This document shows positions 44,601-52,480 of a DNA stretch of 64,000 nt, piece after piece; the stretch's first letter is position 1; the number at the start of each line of letters is the position of its first letter. Origin of the DNA: Ditylenchus dipsaci (taxonomy: Eukaryota > Nematoda > Chromadorea > Rhabditida > Anguinidae); NCBI GenBank assembly GCA_004194705.1, contig SADC01000171.1, positions 124,001 through 188,000 on the forward strand. The letters are read 5' to 3'. A program made the position numbers and the translations under genes. The notes beneath the pieces were generated by a model. It made no database searches. It saw only the letters and a program-made list of their open reading frames with translations, and was not told the DNA's origin.

Positions 44601-45285
44601 ATATTTTGTAGCGTTTTGTAGCTGAGATATTTCTCTATCGAATCAATGGTCAAATATTACGGCGGAATTCAAATGCCACAATTCCACACTAAAATCACGC
44701 TAAAAATCACACTTTGTCACCGAAAGTGTGATTTTAAAGTAACATTTGACGTGATTTTGTCAAAAATTATTTTTAACTGGGCTGTTTGACCACTGAAATA
44801 ATAGAGAAATATCTCAGCTACAAAGTGGTACAAAAATGTTCAAAATACGAGAACAGGATTTATGAGAAAAGAACAGGTGAAGTTAGTGGGACCCAAAGTG
44901 TGAGATGTGATTTTTGAAAACACTGGTCCTGTTGCACCCTAACAGCTACAATCACGATGAAGACGCCGATAGCCCATTTTTCCAAAACTATTCAGCGGAG
45001 TTTGATATTTTATTAGACAGTTGAGATCCGGGGCTACATGCTAGTGCGAAAAAATAAAAAAAAAAGCACGAAAAAGTGTCGGCCCAACTTAGAAAATGAC
45101 TTGATGGATGTCGGCTTACTCAGACTCAACTGTACTGACCTATGAGGACCAACAGCACCGGCAAAAGTCCATGTGAGAGCATGCATGGCAGTAAAAATAG
45201 TAGGCAGGCATACCAGAAAAAACTGAATTTTCTGATAGGTTCCAAACTCGCCCAAATAGTTGACCACAAGATCGTCGAACTTCAT
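29634..45285 (-). CDS. SLC22-type organic ion/carnitine transporter (MFS), complete
   Basis: Eleven minus-strand exons join in one frame to 551 codons: 45285-45140, 43704-43482, 43436-43333, 35370-35243, 35187-35036, 34975-34932, 34076-33828, 33771-33677, 33542-33420, 33369-33185 and 29840-29634 (stop TAG). Family marks: N-terminal MKFDDLVVNYLGEFGTYQK, a Cys-rich extracellular loop between helices 1 and 2 (exon 2), GDRIGRKK after helix 2, IIPESARWLVSQKR after helix 6, DKVGRKP in the second half, and TFTPELFPTVIRNTAMGV. The length is typical of SLC22 (about 550). It should be a plasma-membrane carrier; the substrate (cation, carnitine or anion) cannot be told from sequence. Introns are 45-60 bp except five larger ones (1435, 7962, 855, 134, 3344), most of them loaded with transposons. 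Intron 3 contains the Nanos-like gene on the same strand. The start is the only ATG that gives the family N-terminus. Confidence 0.93.
29858..30022. repeat. GCCGGCGTTT iteron cluster in transporter intron 10
   Basis: At least seven copies of (A)CGCCGGCGTT, itself palindromic (AACGCCGGCGTT), from TAATGCCGGCGTC to AACGCCGGCGTTA. It is probably a small complete or deleted element; exact ends are unclear. Confidence 0.7.
30360..30560. repeat. Half copy of the poly-C/G hAT-like foldback family
   Basis: CACTATTCCATTGTACCCCC followed by C-tracts at three places, then CACTCAAAAACCATTTTATG and TTTTGCCATAAAAAGGCCAG, words also in 16900-16950 and 17660-17700. Only one arm is present. Confidence 0.6.
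30900..31199 (-). pseudogene. Harbinger transposase, C-terminal part
   Basis: Reads SYNCAHAKTRVLVEQAFGRW, KRRFHSLHGELR and later IVASAVLHNIAI. This matches the Harbinger DDE domain end (hS..R..vE.aFG.lK.RF..L...aa.vLHN), including the region of the final catalytic Glu (VEQAFG). The frame stays open for about 98 codons and stops at 30900. The upstream catalytic D residues are absent; the adjacent 31210-31330 holds a fragment of a CCGTATT MITE, so the transposase is truncated. Confidence 0.85.
31210..31940. other. Interior of the Harbinger-like element without recognisable gene
   Basis: Contains a CCGTATTTTCTCTTATTA fragment with GAGAGTCTGTATCTCAGCGC (31214-31285), a partial TA-MITE, and AT-rich DNA. 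Confidence 0.45.
31945..32529 (+). pseudogene. Harbinger Myb/NAIF1-like DNA-binding protein, C-terminal part
   Basis: LREAAKTGGGSPKKT is followed by MIKDMFSDRPSFAGVPSGKE (about 31955-32085). KTGGG..P followed by a PxFxGvP segment is the signature after the Myb/SANT-like domain in the second Harbinger protein. A second part (32248-32529) is Gln/Lys-rich (LAKLQQDVLQQELQNSKKLD) and would form a coiled coil. The N-terminal Myb domain is not seen, and a stop lies between the two parts, so it is broken. Confidence 0.65.
34132..34464. mobile_element. pogo-like foldback MITE in transporter intron 6
   Basis: Starts CAGTCAAACCTCGATAATCC, ends ..GATTTTTGACTG, bounded by TA. Interior CAAAAGTTCGTTCCTGCCTA and GGGTCCGACACTTTT face CTAGGCGGGAACGAACTTTT; the variable word is GATAATCCGCCACCCC. 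Confidence 0.85.
34545..34930 (-). repeat. SINE-like repeat, copy 1 (intron 6)
   Basis: Read on the minus strand it has a Pol III B-box-like word (CAGGTTCGAGTACCACTGG) followed by TGCATACC, about 200 bp of shared body (ATGATTTTCAAGCTCTTGGC..), and an end with GCCAAGTCTCTAGGCTTTCA. A homologous copy lies at 42360-42740, and the ends also occur at 55735-55890. No good A box or cloverleaf. Confidence 0.6.
35400..35646. other. Intron 3 sequence, nothing recognised
   Basis: Short stretch between exon 4 and the CGGTTAACCG element. Confidence 0.3.
35647..35932. mobile_element. hAT-like MITE made of CGGTTAACCG words
   Basis: The ends are TAGAGTAGTTCACGGTCGG and CCGACCGTGAACTACTCTA, with an exact 8-bp duplication CTTTAAAA (35639-35646, 35933-35940). 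Almost the whole interior is CGGTTAACCG, CCGACC and AAACCGGGTA words. Lies in transporter intron 3. Confidence 0.93.
36058..36252. repeat. Partial copy of the poly-G hAT-like MITE family
   Basis: CTTAAGTAAAAAGTACCCAA, GTCCCAGACCCCGGAAAATA and AAGGTCGGATTCTTGAGGGG then TATTCGCTACTAGCGC. The left end is lost. Confidence 0.65.
36343..37062. repeat. Dispersed duplication, copy 2
   Basis: Counterpart of 10553-11225 inside transporter intron 3, including the exon at 36873-37036. Confidence 0.85.
36873..37036 (-). CDS. C-terminal exon of the RGG-like protein, copy 2
   Basis: Same length and frame as 11200-11037, starting after a TTTTAG acceptor (KDKSSFIKAATEFKERE, GYRESASEYRG, FNQPRASNRGGFSGKFASR) and ending TAG. 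Changes from copy 1 include V to E, I to T and D to N. Retention of the open frame in both copies suggests either recent duplication or constraint. No upstream exon or domain was found. Confidence 0.45.
37063..38313. other. Intron 3 DNA with foldback repeats, no gene seen
   Basis: Contains an inverted repeat at about 37546-37712 (GGCCTTTCCCCCCACCAGTC facing GACTGGTGGGGGAAAGGCC) and a TTTGCGGATGCTAAACTAGAC word near 37863 related to the arms at 60735 and 61520. Confidence 0.45.
38314..38885 (-). CDS. Nanos-like zinc-finger protein, nested in transporter intron 3
   Basis: Three exons: 38885-38766 (MVYSQDSRRRPPFQSVDQPI.., ending SQLV), 38708-38554 (VVPPEPRNSMAHSDGNWRKK onward to TSTSH) and 38500-38314 read through to TAA/TAG-type stop; introns of 57 and 53 bp have GT..AG borders and the frame holds for 153 codons. 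The finger reads VCYFC..., TSH, then EVNCPRF, GCPICNNKESSPHIEIDCP. This fits the Nanos double CCHC pattern, with the second half (C-x2-C-x7-H-x4-C, CPIC...H....CP) exact and the first half shorter between C and H than in fly or vertebrate Nanos. Nanos proteins partner Pumilio in mRNA repression in the germline. The end after CPMFE could use a GTACGT donor at 38384, so the C-terminus is uncertain. Confidence 0.72.
38890..39382. other. No gene seen; half piggyBac-like MITE
   Basis: At 39137-39205, TTAAAGGGGCATGC and AAAGGCGGGTACCAGCC match the left end of the element at 13402; no right end. Confidence 0.5.
39383..39612. repeat. Element with GACTCGCTACA iteron termini, third member
   Basis: GCGACTCGCTACAAATTGTG on the left faces ATTGTAGCGAGTCACAATTT and GTAGCGAGTCGC on the right; the interior differs from 22905-23135, so only the iterons are shared. 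Confidence 0.75.
39613..40781. other. Intron 3 DNA, no supported gene
   Basis: A 53-codon plus frame (40201 onward, MGTIVFSMKFESEISITPLG) and a minus exon-like stretch at about 40610-40550 ending in GTCAGTG are noted, but neither has family resemblance. A GGATTCTGACAC.. / GTGTCAGAATCC palindrome lies at 39690-39760. Confidence 0.3.
40782..40932. mobile_element. pogo-like MITE, ATAACGACTCG word
   Basis: Starts CAGTCGACGCTCTCTATAAC, ends CTAGAGAGCTTCGACTG, flanked by TA. Two ATAACGACTCG words on the left and GCCGGTCCCTTGAG near the right. Confidence 0.9.
41475..41607. mobile_element. pogo-like MITE, AATAACGAACC iterons
   Basis: Starts CAGTCGACTCTCCCAATAAC, ends GTTATTGGGAGAGTCGACTG, flanked by TA. 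The CT(C)CCAATAACGAAC word is repeated about four times on the left, then GCCGGTCCCCAGGGGG. Confidence 0.95.
41744..41929. mobile_element. pogo-like MITE, GATTTAACGAA iterons
   Basis: Starts CAGTCAAGTCTCGATTTAAC, ends GTTAAATCGAGACTTGACTG, flanked by TA. GATTTAACGAA(A/C) is repeated five times, with GGCGGTCCCCAGGGG near the right end. Confidence 0.95.
42360..42740 (-). repeat. SINE-like repeat, copy 2 (intron 3)
   Basis: The minus strand has CAGGTTCAAATCCCTATGG (B-box-like), CACACCCTTCTTTATCTTC, a body matching 34640-34860, and GCCAAGATTCTAAGCTTTCC at its end. Confidence 0.6.
43743..44325. mobile_element. Degenerate TA-flanked element in transporter intron 1
   Basis: ATAGTTGAGTCTGGATAAGC at the left and GGGTCAACTCGACTAT at the right, with several GGGGTCAAC(T)TTT words between. 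The frames inside (43765-43989 minus) are not recognised. Confidence 0.5.
44620..44852. repeat. Palindrome, GTAGCTGAGATATTTCTC arms
   Basis: GTAGCTGAGATATTTCTCTA and AATGGTCAAATA face GTTTGACCACTGAAATAATA and GAGAAATATCTCAGCTAC; the centre has AAAATCACACTTT and AAAGTGTGATTTT. Related to 19497-19725. In intron 1. Confidence 0.75.
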
Positions 45286-45820
45286 GGTCGCAGAATTTTT
45301 CCCTTTTCCCTGTCCACTATCTTCTTACTGGCTGCTCTGAAAAACAAAAAGAGAAATTAAACCAATTAAAAAGTAAAAGCAATAATTAAAAGACGAAAAT
45401 AAATAGAAAAAGCCCACAAATTTTATCAGCAGACTATTTGCAAAAAAAACGTGACACTATCATAGAAAAAATTCCAACAGGAGTTTATTGCCATAATATC
45501 AATAAAACAAAATTTATTGTCCATACACAGTTTTGATTAAACAAAAACTATTTTTAAAGCAAAAAAATATATTGGCACACGCATCTAGCCAAAATATTTG
45601 GGCAAATATAGGAAGACCTATACACACACGTATAAAATCATTCTCACAAAATATCAGGCTGCTGCATATGAAGGGAATAAATCGAGAAATAGAGGAAATC
45701 TCACATAATGTCCATGACATTTGTTTAAAAAGAGTTGTTGCAGTCAGGAGGAGGGCAAAAAATAGCAATACATGGACTAATGAACTAAATCACAAGGCAG
45801 GTTTTATGAATTTTTTAGGA
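45286..45820. other. 5' flank of the transporter; no gene supported
   Basis: Should contain the SLC22 promoter; I see no TATA box I would stand behind. Open frames on both strands at 45514-45889 overlap and lack family resemblance. Confidence 0.35.
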
Positions 45821-46213
45821 TGCAGTCGAAGTTCGTTCCCTCGATGGGTCCTACACTTTTTACAGCTCGATTTTCAAGGCTTTTATTAATACTGTTTTGA
45901 CAGTCCGGTCCCAAATATTGCAAGGATTCCGATTTTACCGATCGTTTTTCAGAGTCCAAAAACTTTTTTCTCTAAAAAAGTGAAACCTGGATAAACGGGC
46001 ACCTTATTTCTGAATTGGGTGATCGTTTATCCAAGTTTCATTTTTTTAGGGAAAAAAAGTTTTTGGATTCTCAAAAACGATCGGTAAAATCGGAATCCTT
46101 GCGATATTTGGGACCGGACTGTCAAAACAGAATTTAAAAAAACTTTGAAAATCAAGCTAAAAAAAGTGTCGGACCCAGCGGGGAACGAACTTTTGGATAT
46201 AAATAATTGATTG
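45821..46213. mobile_element. Degenerate pogo-like foldback MITE
   Basis: CAGTCGAAGTTCGTTCCCTC on the left and GCGGGGAACGAACTTTTGG ... TTGAACTG on the right; the middle pairs CTGGATAAACGGGCACC with GGGTGATCGTTTATCCAAG. The terminal words have drifted. Confidence 0.7.
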
Positions 46214-47245
46214 AACTGCACCAAAGAGTTGAAATTTTTACTTTTTCTACTTTACCGTATTGTTTGAGCTATGAATAAATAGTTCAGCTATAAACAAATC
46301 ATTTTCGCTGGTCTTTTACCATAAAGTTCACTGGATGGAAAGATACGGCCGATTTGTGGTCAAATGATATGGTAAAGAGTAGAAAAAGTGAGAATTTCAA
46401 ATTTCAATTCAGTTTAACCAACTTTTCCTGCTACAAGGCCAAGCTCAGTGCCGATTTAGTACCAAAAATTAACATTCACTGCCAGAAATCAAGATTTAAT
46501 ACCAAAATAAATGGATTTAGTGCCAAAAAATTGATTTGGTACAAAAAATCAACTTTTTGCTCACGAAAAAAAAATTAGTACCAGAAATAATTGATTTAGT
46601 GCCAAAAATTATAGATTTGAAGGTGGAAAATAATTATAGCAAAAATAAATAAAGCAATTCAAAAAGCTCAATCACTCTTTTCATAGAAAGAAAAGTAAAT
46701 TTTTTGGTGGGAATAAATCGCTAGGAAAATATTTATTAGCAACAACTATTCAAACTTGAATTGGCGCTTCTTTCTTTTTATTTCAATTTTAAGTTCAGAA
46801 AGCTGTTCAAATAAATATTTTAGAAAGCTTTGGGAAAATCCTCCTTTTTTCAAGAAAAGAAAAATCAACTACGCAAAAATTTATGGATAATAAATTTTTT
46901 TGGCCATAGAATTCTCCTTTTAGGACATAGAATTTTTTTTGGTCAAAATTATGCTTTTTGTCTTGAGCAGCCAATGGTAGAAAATTTTTACCAATTTTTT
47001 TTCTCGAAAAAGGTCATTTGCAGCCTGAAAACATTTTTTCAGCATGTTTCATTCCAAAATCATCTCAAAAAGTGGTTGAAATCTGATTGTGAGCGAGTAC
47101 AGGCAAAAATAAGAAATCTATGGCCAAAAAAAAAGAAATCTGTGACCAAAAAAAAAGAATTCTTTGGCCAAAAAAGAGAATTTTATGGCCAAAAAGAAAT
47201 GCCACCCAACATTTATAGATTTTTTTTTACTATAAAATTGAAATA
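46214..47245. repeat. AT-rich DNA with degenerate tandem words, no gene
   Basis: At 46445-46620 the word GATTTAGTGCCAAAAATT recurs with changes. At 46890-47200 variants of ATTCT.TGGCCAAAAAA recur. The long plus frame at 46830-47264 follows these repeats. Confidence 0.5.
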
Positions 47246-47270
47246 CAGTCTACTCTCAATGTAGTGTAGG

Positions 47271-48768
47271 GGTTATGGGTAAAAACAGCGCCAGAAAAAA
47301 CAGCGCCGCAAAAACAGCGCCAGAAAAAACAGCGCCGCAAAAACAGCGCCAGAAAAAACAGTGCCAGGGAAAATTTACCAATCAAGGATTAGGTTAAGTG
47401 TGAAGGGTTCAATTGGCCGGGACAAGCTCAGCACCTTGTTGATAGTACCTAGTGGTGCTATGGTGGTGATAAAGGTACTGCAGAAGGTATAATGATATAT
47501 TGAAATAATACTCAATTGATGATTTTTGGGTATTAAAAAGGTATTAATTTTCATACCCAAGGTGGAGGTATAATTTTTTAAAGTATTATCAAGGTACTAT
47601 TCCGGACGACCACTTGGTTTAGTTGGTGCATATGTATGACTGAAGTTGAATCATAGAAAAATATTTCAAATTACATACTACACTACCTGAGTTACCCAAC
47701 CTGGATACAACAAAACCAAGTGATCGAAAAAAAAAGTGGTAAAAAAAAATCAAATTTTTTTTTACTTTTCGGGTCCCAAAACCTATTTTCTGGACTAATT
47801 CAGGCATGCTAAAGATGGTTTGATAGTGGTAAAATCGCCTTTTGTAGGGTATTTCTTGAGTTTAGTAAAATCAAGTTTCGGTAAAGTCTTCCAACACTCA
47901 AAAAATATCATACAAAACGGCATTTTAGTATCATCAAGCCATTTTCAGCATCTCCGAATTAGTCCATATAATAGGTTTAAAAACCCGAAAAAGTAAAAAA
48001 AAATTTGCTCCAAGTGGACGACCACTTGGTTTGGTTGGTTCAGACTGAAAATTTTGAATTCCCGCAAAATTTTTTCAAAACTGAAGTTGATGGTTCGAAC
48101 CCCTATGACTGCAAAGAATACTATCCAGGTGGTTTAGATACTATTCGGTATGGACCAATTCGAAGTTGATCAATTCGCTTAACGCCCGTAAATGGATATC
48201 CACCTGGACGAGGGGTTCCACCCCTGATTTTGGGGGTCGGCTAGGTGAAATCGCGGGTTTGGTTTTATCAAACCTAATTCACCACGCGATTTTACATACG
48301 ATAGAATGGTTTGTTTTTGATTTGCAATAAACTTTTTTTCAGGCCATTTAGGTGGATATCCACTTGGACTACGTATCCAGGTGGCCAAACAGCCTATTCG
48401 TGCAGAAATTAAACTTGCAAACAAGGGTTTAGGTAATTGGATTCGAAACATGCGAAATTTTAGTTATTTGAATTGAAAATTTCAAGTCCAGGCCATAGAA
48501 TAGTACCCGAACCGAAAAATGTGAGTCCAACCAGCGAGTCGGATAACCGACTCATAAATTTCCAGTTTTGGATAACCATACTCACAAACCTTTGCGATTT
48601 CGATGACAAAAATAAGTGGACGACCTGAGGTCGTCGACCTCTGGCATAGATTTCAACAATTAAATCTCACATTATCTCATATTGTATATCTGGCGCTGTT
48701 TTGGCAGCGCTGTTTTTTCTGGCGCTGTTTTTGCGGCGCTGTTTTTCGGCGCTGTTTTTACCATAACC
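47271..48768. mobile_element. hAT-like element with AACAGCGCC iterons
   Basis: The ends are GGTTATGGGTAAAAACAGCG and CGCTGTTTTTACCATAACC, with an exact 8-bp duplication AGTGTAGG (47263-47270, 48769-48776). The left subterminal has five AACAGCGCC words (47285-47360); the right has four GGCGCTGTTTTT words. No transposase. Inside are GACGACCACTTGG foldback fragments (47606-48040) and a ~170-bp-unit repeat (48180-48450). Confidence 0.92.
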
Positions 48769-48929
48769 AGTGTAGGTGCCAAAGGTTCGTTCCCGCCTAG
48801 GGTCTGACACTTTTTCACCTCTATTTTTGAAAGCTTTTACCGAATCTGATTCGTCAGTCTATTTCGCCGGTCGTTTTTGTAAATTACAACAGTTTTGTCG
48901 AAAAGACCCGCGCATCTTGATATAGTGTA

Positions 48930-49374
48930 CAGTCGACTCTCGATATAAGGACACTCAGGGGACCGGCAAAAGTTCGTTCCCGCCTTGGGTCCGACACTTT
49001 TTTTAGCCCGATTTTCGAAAATTTTCACCGGTTTTGTTTTGACAGTTTGGTTCCAAATATCGCAAGGATTCCGATTTTGCCGATCGTTTTTCAGAAATCC
49101 AGATTTTTTCCTATAAAAAAGCAAAAACTTGATTTAAACACAGGCTTTTTCAAAAATCCCTGTCCTTATATCGAGTTTTTGCTTTTTTAGAAGAAAAAAA
49201 TCTGGATTTCTGAAAAACGATCGGCAAAATCGGAATCCTTGCAATATTTGGAACCAGACTGACAAAACAAAACCGGTGAAAATTTTTGAAAATCGGGCTA
49301 AAAAAAGTGTCTGACCCGAGGCGGGGACGAACTTCTGTCCTTATATCGAGTGTCCTTATATCGAGTGTCGACTG
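48930..49374. mobile_element. pogo-like foldback MITE, ATATAAGGACAC word
   Basis: Starts CAGTCGACTCTCGATATAAG, ends CTTATATCGAGTGTCGACTG, flanked by TA. Long arms with AAAGTTCGTTCCCGCCTTGG, GTCCGACACTTTTT and CGATCGTTTTTCAGAAA pair almost end to end. Confidence 0.93.
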
Positions 49375-49601
49375 TAGCATTATTTTCAAAAAAAAGGCTA
49401 CACTATATCGAGAGGCGCGGGTCTTTTCGGCAAATCTGTTGCCATTTACAAAGACGACCGGCGAAATTGGAATCCTTGCGATATTTCCGACTAGACTGAC
49501 GAATCAGATTTGGCAAAAGTTTTCAAAAATATAGGTAAAAAAGTGTCGGACCATAGGCGGGAACGAACTTTTGGCACCTACACTTTATCGTGAGTAGACT
49601 G

Positions 49602-50165
49602 TGCGCAAAAATTTAAATCAATAATTTTCACTTTAAAATCGAAATAGCACTTTTATCTGAAAAAATTAAAAGCTGGGCCAATAAAAAAGCGTATAAGTTT
49701 TAGTTTGAGAACAGATTAATGGAAATTTCCAAAGTGGAAGTGACAGGATAAATGTGTCCCTAACAGTTGGCAATATATATCACAAATTATTGTTGTTTTT
49801 AAACCTAGTTTTTTTTATATTTTTTTACAAGTTTTTTTCACTACAAAACTTCCTTGTTTTGTTCCTAACTGTAATAAATATCTTGTTTGGTATTCTTTTT
49901 TCTGTCACCAATAAGTTACAGAAAAAAAACAGTTTGGACAAAGTATTCTTTGTTTTCGTGTTTTGTTTTATTTTTTCAATATCAGTCAATATCGAAATTA
50001 CAAAATTTGGGAGAAATGCCACAAAATTGATACACTATAAAAATAGGTCGTTTGATTTTCAGGGTTTCAAAGACATTTTGGCATTCGTGCCCACTCCCCA
50101 AAAAAGCATGCCTTGATCCCCTTTATTTATTTTCAAAAGTCTCAAAAAGTGTTTACTTACACTTA
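49602..50165. other. AT-rich DNA, no gene supported
   Basis: A 120-codon plus frame (49754-50116) is Phe/Leu-rich because the DNA is T-rich; no family resemblance or splice context. Confidence 0.4.
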
Positions 50166-50288
50166 TTAGTAGGGTTGGCCTGCGGCCCGGCCCAGCCCAG
50201 CCCGGCCCGTGGGAACGCAGCCCAGCCCGCTGAGTTTTAGCTACGGCATGGCCCGGGCCGGGCTTAAAGGAAGGGGGAAAGCCATTTA

Positions 50289-50545
50289 CCGTATTCACTC
50301 TATTTATCGCCCACCCTCTAATGAACGCCCACCCTCTAACAAACGCCCACCCTTAAGGACCTATATCTCAGTTTAAAAAAAATATTTTGCAAAACTGTTT
50401 TTTGCGTTTTCTTAGTTACCACGAGCTTACCTGATTCCACTTTTAAATTTTGGTTGAGCACCCAAAAAACTCAAAATCGAATTTTTTTCTAATTTTTAAG
50501 GGTTGAAAAATAAACGCCCATGGGCGATTAAAAGAGTGAATACGG
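50289..50545. mobile_element. TA-MITE, CCGTATTCACTC ends
   Basis: Starts CCGTATTCACTCTATTTATC and ends AAAAGAGTGAATACGG, flanked by TA. AACGCCCACCCT is repeated twice, then AGGACCTATATCTCAG and CACGAGCTTACCTGATTCC as in 22495-22754. Confidence 0.92.
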
Positions 50546-50570
50546 TAGGTTTGAAAAAGTGGCTTCCATG

Positions 50571-50642
50571 GCGCAGTGCGTTTGCATTTTTTGACTCAAA
50601 ATGATGTTGCAGGTTCGATCCCGCGTGGTTGAAAGCTATTTA
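50571..50642 (+). repeat. tRNA-like sequence (SINE head or pseudo-tRNA)
   Basis: GCTTCCATGGCGCAGTGCG resembles acceptor strand plus A box, GGTTCGATCCC is a good B box, and ..TGAAAGC can pair with the 5' end with a mismatch. The T stem is poor, so it is not a functional tRNA. An inverted partner is at 50757-50830. Confidence 0.6.
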
Positions 50643-50756
50643 TTTTGGCTTGTTTGATCAGTTCTGGGAATGATTTGAGTCGGTGATTCCGAATCTGGCG
50701 TCGAAAAATTCTAAGTACCTTTAAAACTGGCCAAACAAGCCAAAAAATAGCGTGCC

Positions 50757-50830
50757 ACCACGTGGGATCGAGCCTGCAACACCATTTTGGACCAAAAAAC
50801 ACAAACGCTTACGCACTGCGCCATGAAAGA
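50757..50830 (-). repeat. tRNA-like sequence, inverted partner
   Basis: The minus strand reads CATGGCGCAGTGCGTAAGCG, then TTGCAGGCTCGATCCCACGT. Same family as 50571-50642 with several changes. Confidence 0.55.
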
Positions 50831-51127
50831 CACTTTGACACATGAAAGACACCTGATGGCTTTCCCCCTCCTTTAAGCCTGAAGACCGGCCAAAAAAATT
50901 TCACGCTTCGCGCGTGGTTCAAAATTTTTAAAATAAAACTTTCAGTGATTATCTCAAAAAATTTCAGAAAATTGAGACAATTATAAGGTTGACCGTTCGA
51001 TGTTCAATGGTTGATTGACGACCAGTCATTTCTTGTAATACAGTCAACTCTCAATTATTAGCGGGCTTCGGGCCTTTGCCCGGCCCGCGAAGGGTACGGC
51101 CCGGCCGGCCCGTGTCCACCCCTGGTA

Positions 51128-51330
51128 TACTGTCGAACCTCAAAAAAGTGGAGTAATTTTTTCGCAAAGCTGTTTATTGCATTTTTTAACTCCAACGAGC
51201 TCTAGCGATTTCACCTTTTCAAAAATTAATTGAGCATCTGAAAATCTCGAAATAGACCTCAAATTTTCCGATTTTCGAAGGGTTGAAAATAAACTGGCCG
51301 GCCCGTCTAAAACAGATAGAATACGGTATT
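51128..51330. repeat. Partial CCGTATT-family TA-MITE
   Basis: CTGTCGAACCTCAAAAAAGT at the left (hybrid with the CAGTCGA family), CGCAAAGCTGTTTATTGC inside, and AACAGATAGAATACGG at the right followed by TA. Confidence 0.6.
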
Positions 51331-52190
51331 CTCTTATTCCACCCCCGGAAACCGAATTTTTTAGCCCTCTCAAAATCGGAATTTTTTTATACTTTTGGTG
51401 AAAATCCAAAATTCAAAATGCGGAATCGGTAGAGCTAAAATTTCGAAAATGCACTAAACAGCCTTGCGAAATATTTACTCTGCTCGGACATATAGACCTT
51501 CAAAGCCACGGGAGGGGGTGGGGTAGGTGGCGCGGAATTAGAGACGGGGTGAATATAAAAAGAATACTGTAAAAAAGTATAAATGATCAGCAAATTACTT
51601 TTGCTTGTAATAACTTTGAAAAAAATATTTAAAATGTCAAAAAGAGTAGCAATTTTAGCATTGAACCCATAGAATGTTTTAGGATGAAGATGGAATCAAT
51701 TGATGTGATTAACAATCATTGACCAAATCAATGTAACTGTTATAAGCTTGCAGACAGAATAAAAAAAATTAATATCGGAAATGACAGCCGTATACAGATG
51801 GTGTGAAAAGGAAAACAATTACATAATACAGTTGTTCCGTATCCTCATCAAAAATGAGAAAAATAGACAAAGCCTTTTTTTGGTACGAACAGATTTTTTT
51901 GCTGCAAATCGGCATTTTTGCTGAAAAATATCGTTTTGCAGCAAAGTATGCAAACACTTACGCACTACGCCATGGTGGTCCCTTTTTCAAGGGTACGCGA
52001 CATTTCCTCCTCAGCCCGTTTCGTCCTCAGTTCTTATCATCCTAAATTAACTAAAATAATCGTTCCGCCCCTAAAAAAATCATGCCCAAAGACCTTTACG
52101 AGAATTTTTTTCACGTAATTGCACTTTATCGAATAGATAGGTAGTTAAGTCCTCAACTAAAGGCTTTCTACCCCGTTTTGGTCACTAGAG
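51331..52190. other. AT-rich DNA, no gene seen
   Basis: Nothing beyond short degenerate repeats; TGCTGCAAATCGGCATTTTT / CTGAAAAATATCGTTTTGCAGC style pairs near 51900. Confidence 0.35.
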
Positions 52191-52192
52191 CT

Positions 52193-52312
52193 GGGCAAAA
52201 AGAGATTCTATATGCATTTTATGATAAAGAGTACTTCTCGGAATTATGTGTAAGGTAATTGAGTGCGCGCATCTCTAACTCTCAAGCCCCCTGCGCCCCC
52301 TCGGGGTTTCGT
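52193..52312 (+). repeat. Hairpin cassette, V type, split from its U partner
   Basis: GTCACTAGAGCTGGGCAAAA, ATGCATTTTATGATAAAGAG, TACTTCTCGGAATTATGTGT, AAG|GTAATTGAG, GTGCGCGCATCTCTAACTC, matching 59955-60075. The U partner is at 55373, displaced by the hAT insertion. Confidence 0.6.
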
Positions 52313-52480
52313 CCTCGGGGCCGTTTCGTTCTCGGGGCAGTTTGGTCCTCAGCCTCGTCCTTGTCTAAATATAACCAAAACTTGGTTTTTCGCGCAAGAA
52401 AACAAAAAAATCTACTTTAACAAGCACCCAGATATCCTGAAAGATGGGATTTGAACATAGTTTAAATACTGGGGCCTACC

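Larger units (their letters stand above)
47246..49601. mobile_element. Outer pogo-like MITE split by two nested insertions
   Basis: Starts CAGTCTACTCTCAATGTAGT (TA before it) and ends ATCGTGAGTAGACTG. Outer arms resume at 48769 with GTGCCAAAGGTTCGTTCCCG and face GGCGGGAACGAACTTTTGGC before 49601. The 47271-48768 and 48930-49374 elements lie inside, so the host element was well under 500 bp. Confidence 0.85.
50168..51124. mobile_element. hAT-like element with GGCCCGGCCC words
   Basis: TAGGGTTGGCCTGCGGCCCG on the left and GGCCGGCCCGTGTCCACCCC-TG on the right resemble hAT termini (TAGGG.TGG / CCACCCCTG). An inner inverted pair, TTAAAGGAAGGGGGAAAGCC and GGCTTTCCCCCTCCTTTAAG, frames a TA-MITE and a pair of tRNA-like sequences. 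I could not find an exact 8-bp duplication. Confidence 0.6.

Noticed and set aside
49754..50116. 120-codon hydrophobic plus frame resembling a membrane protein
   Set aside because: T-rich DNA yields Phe/Leu-rich frames by chance; no motif and no neighbours that fit.
50571..50642. Functional tRNA gene
   Set aside because: The B box is good but the T stem and acceptor stem have mismatches, and an inverted diverged partner sits 120 bp away; a SINE or pseudo-tRNA is more likely.
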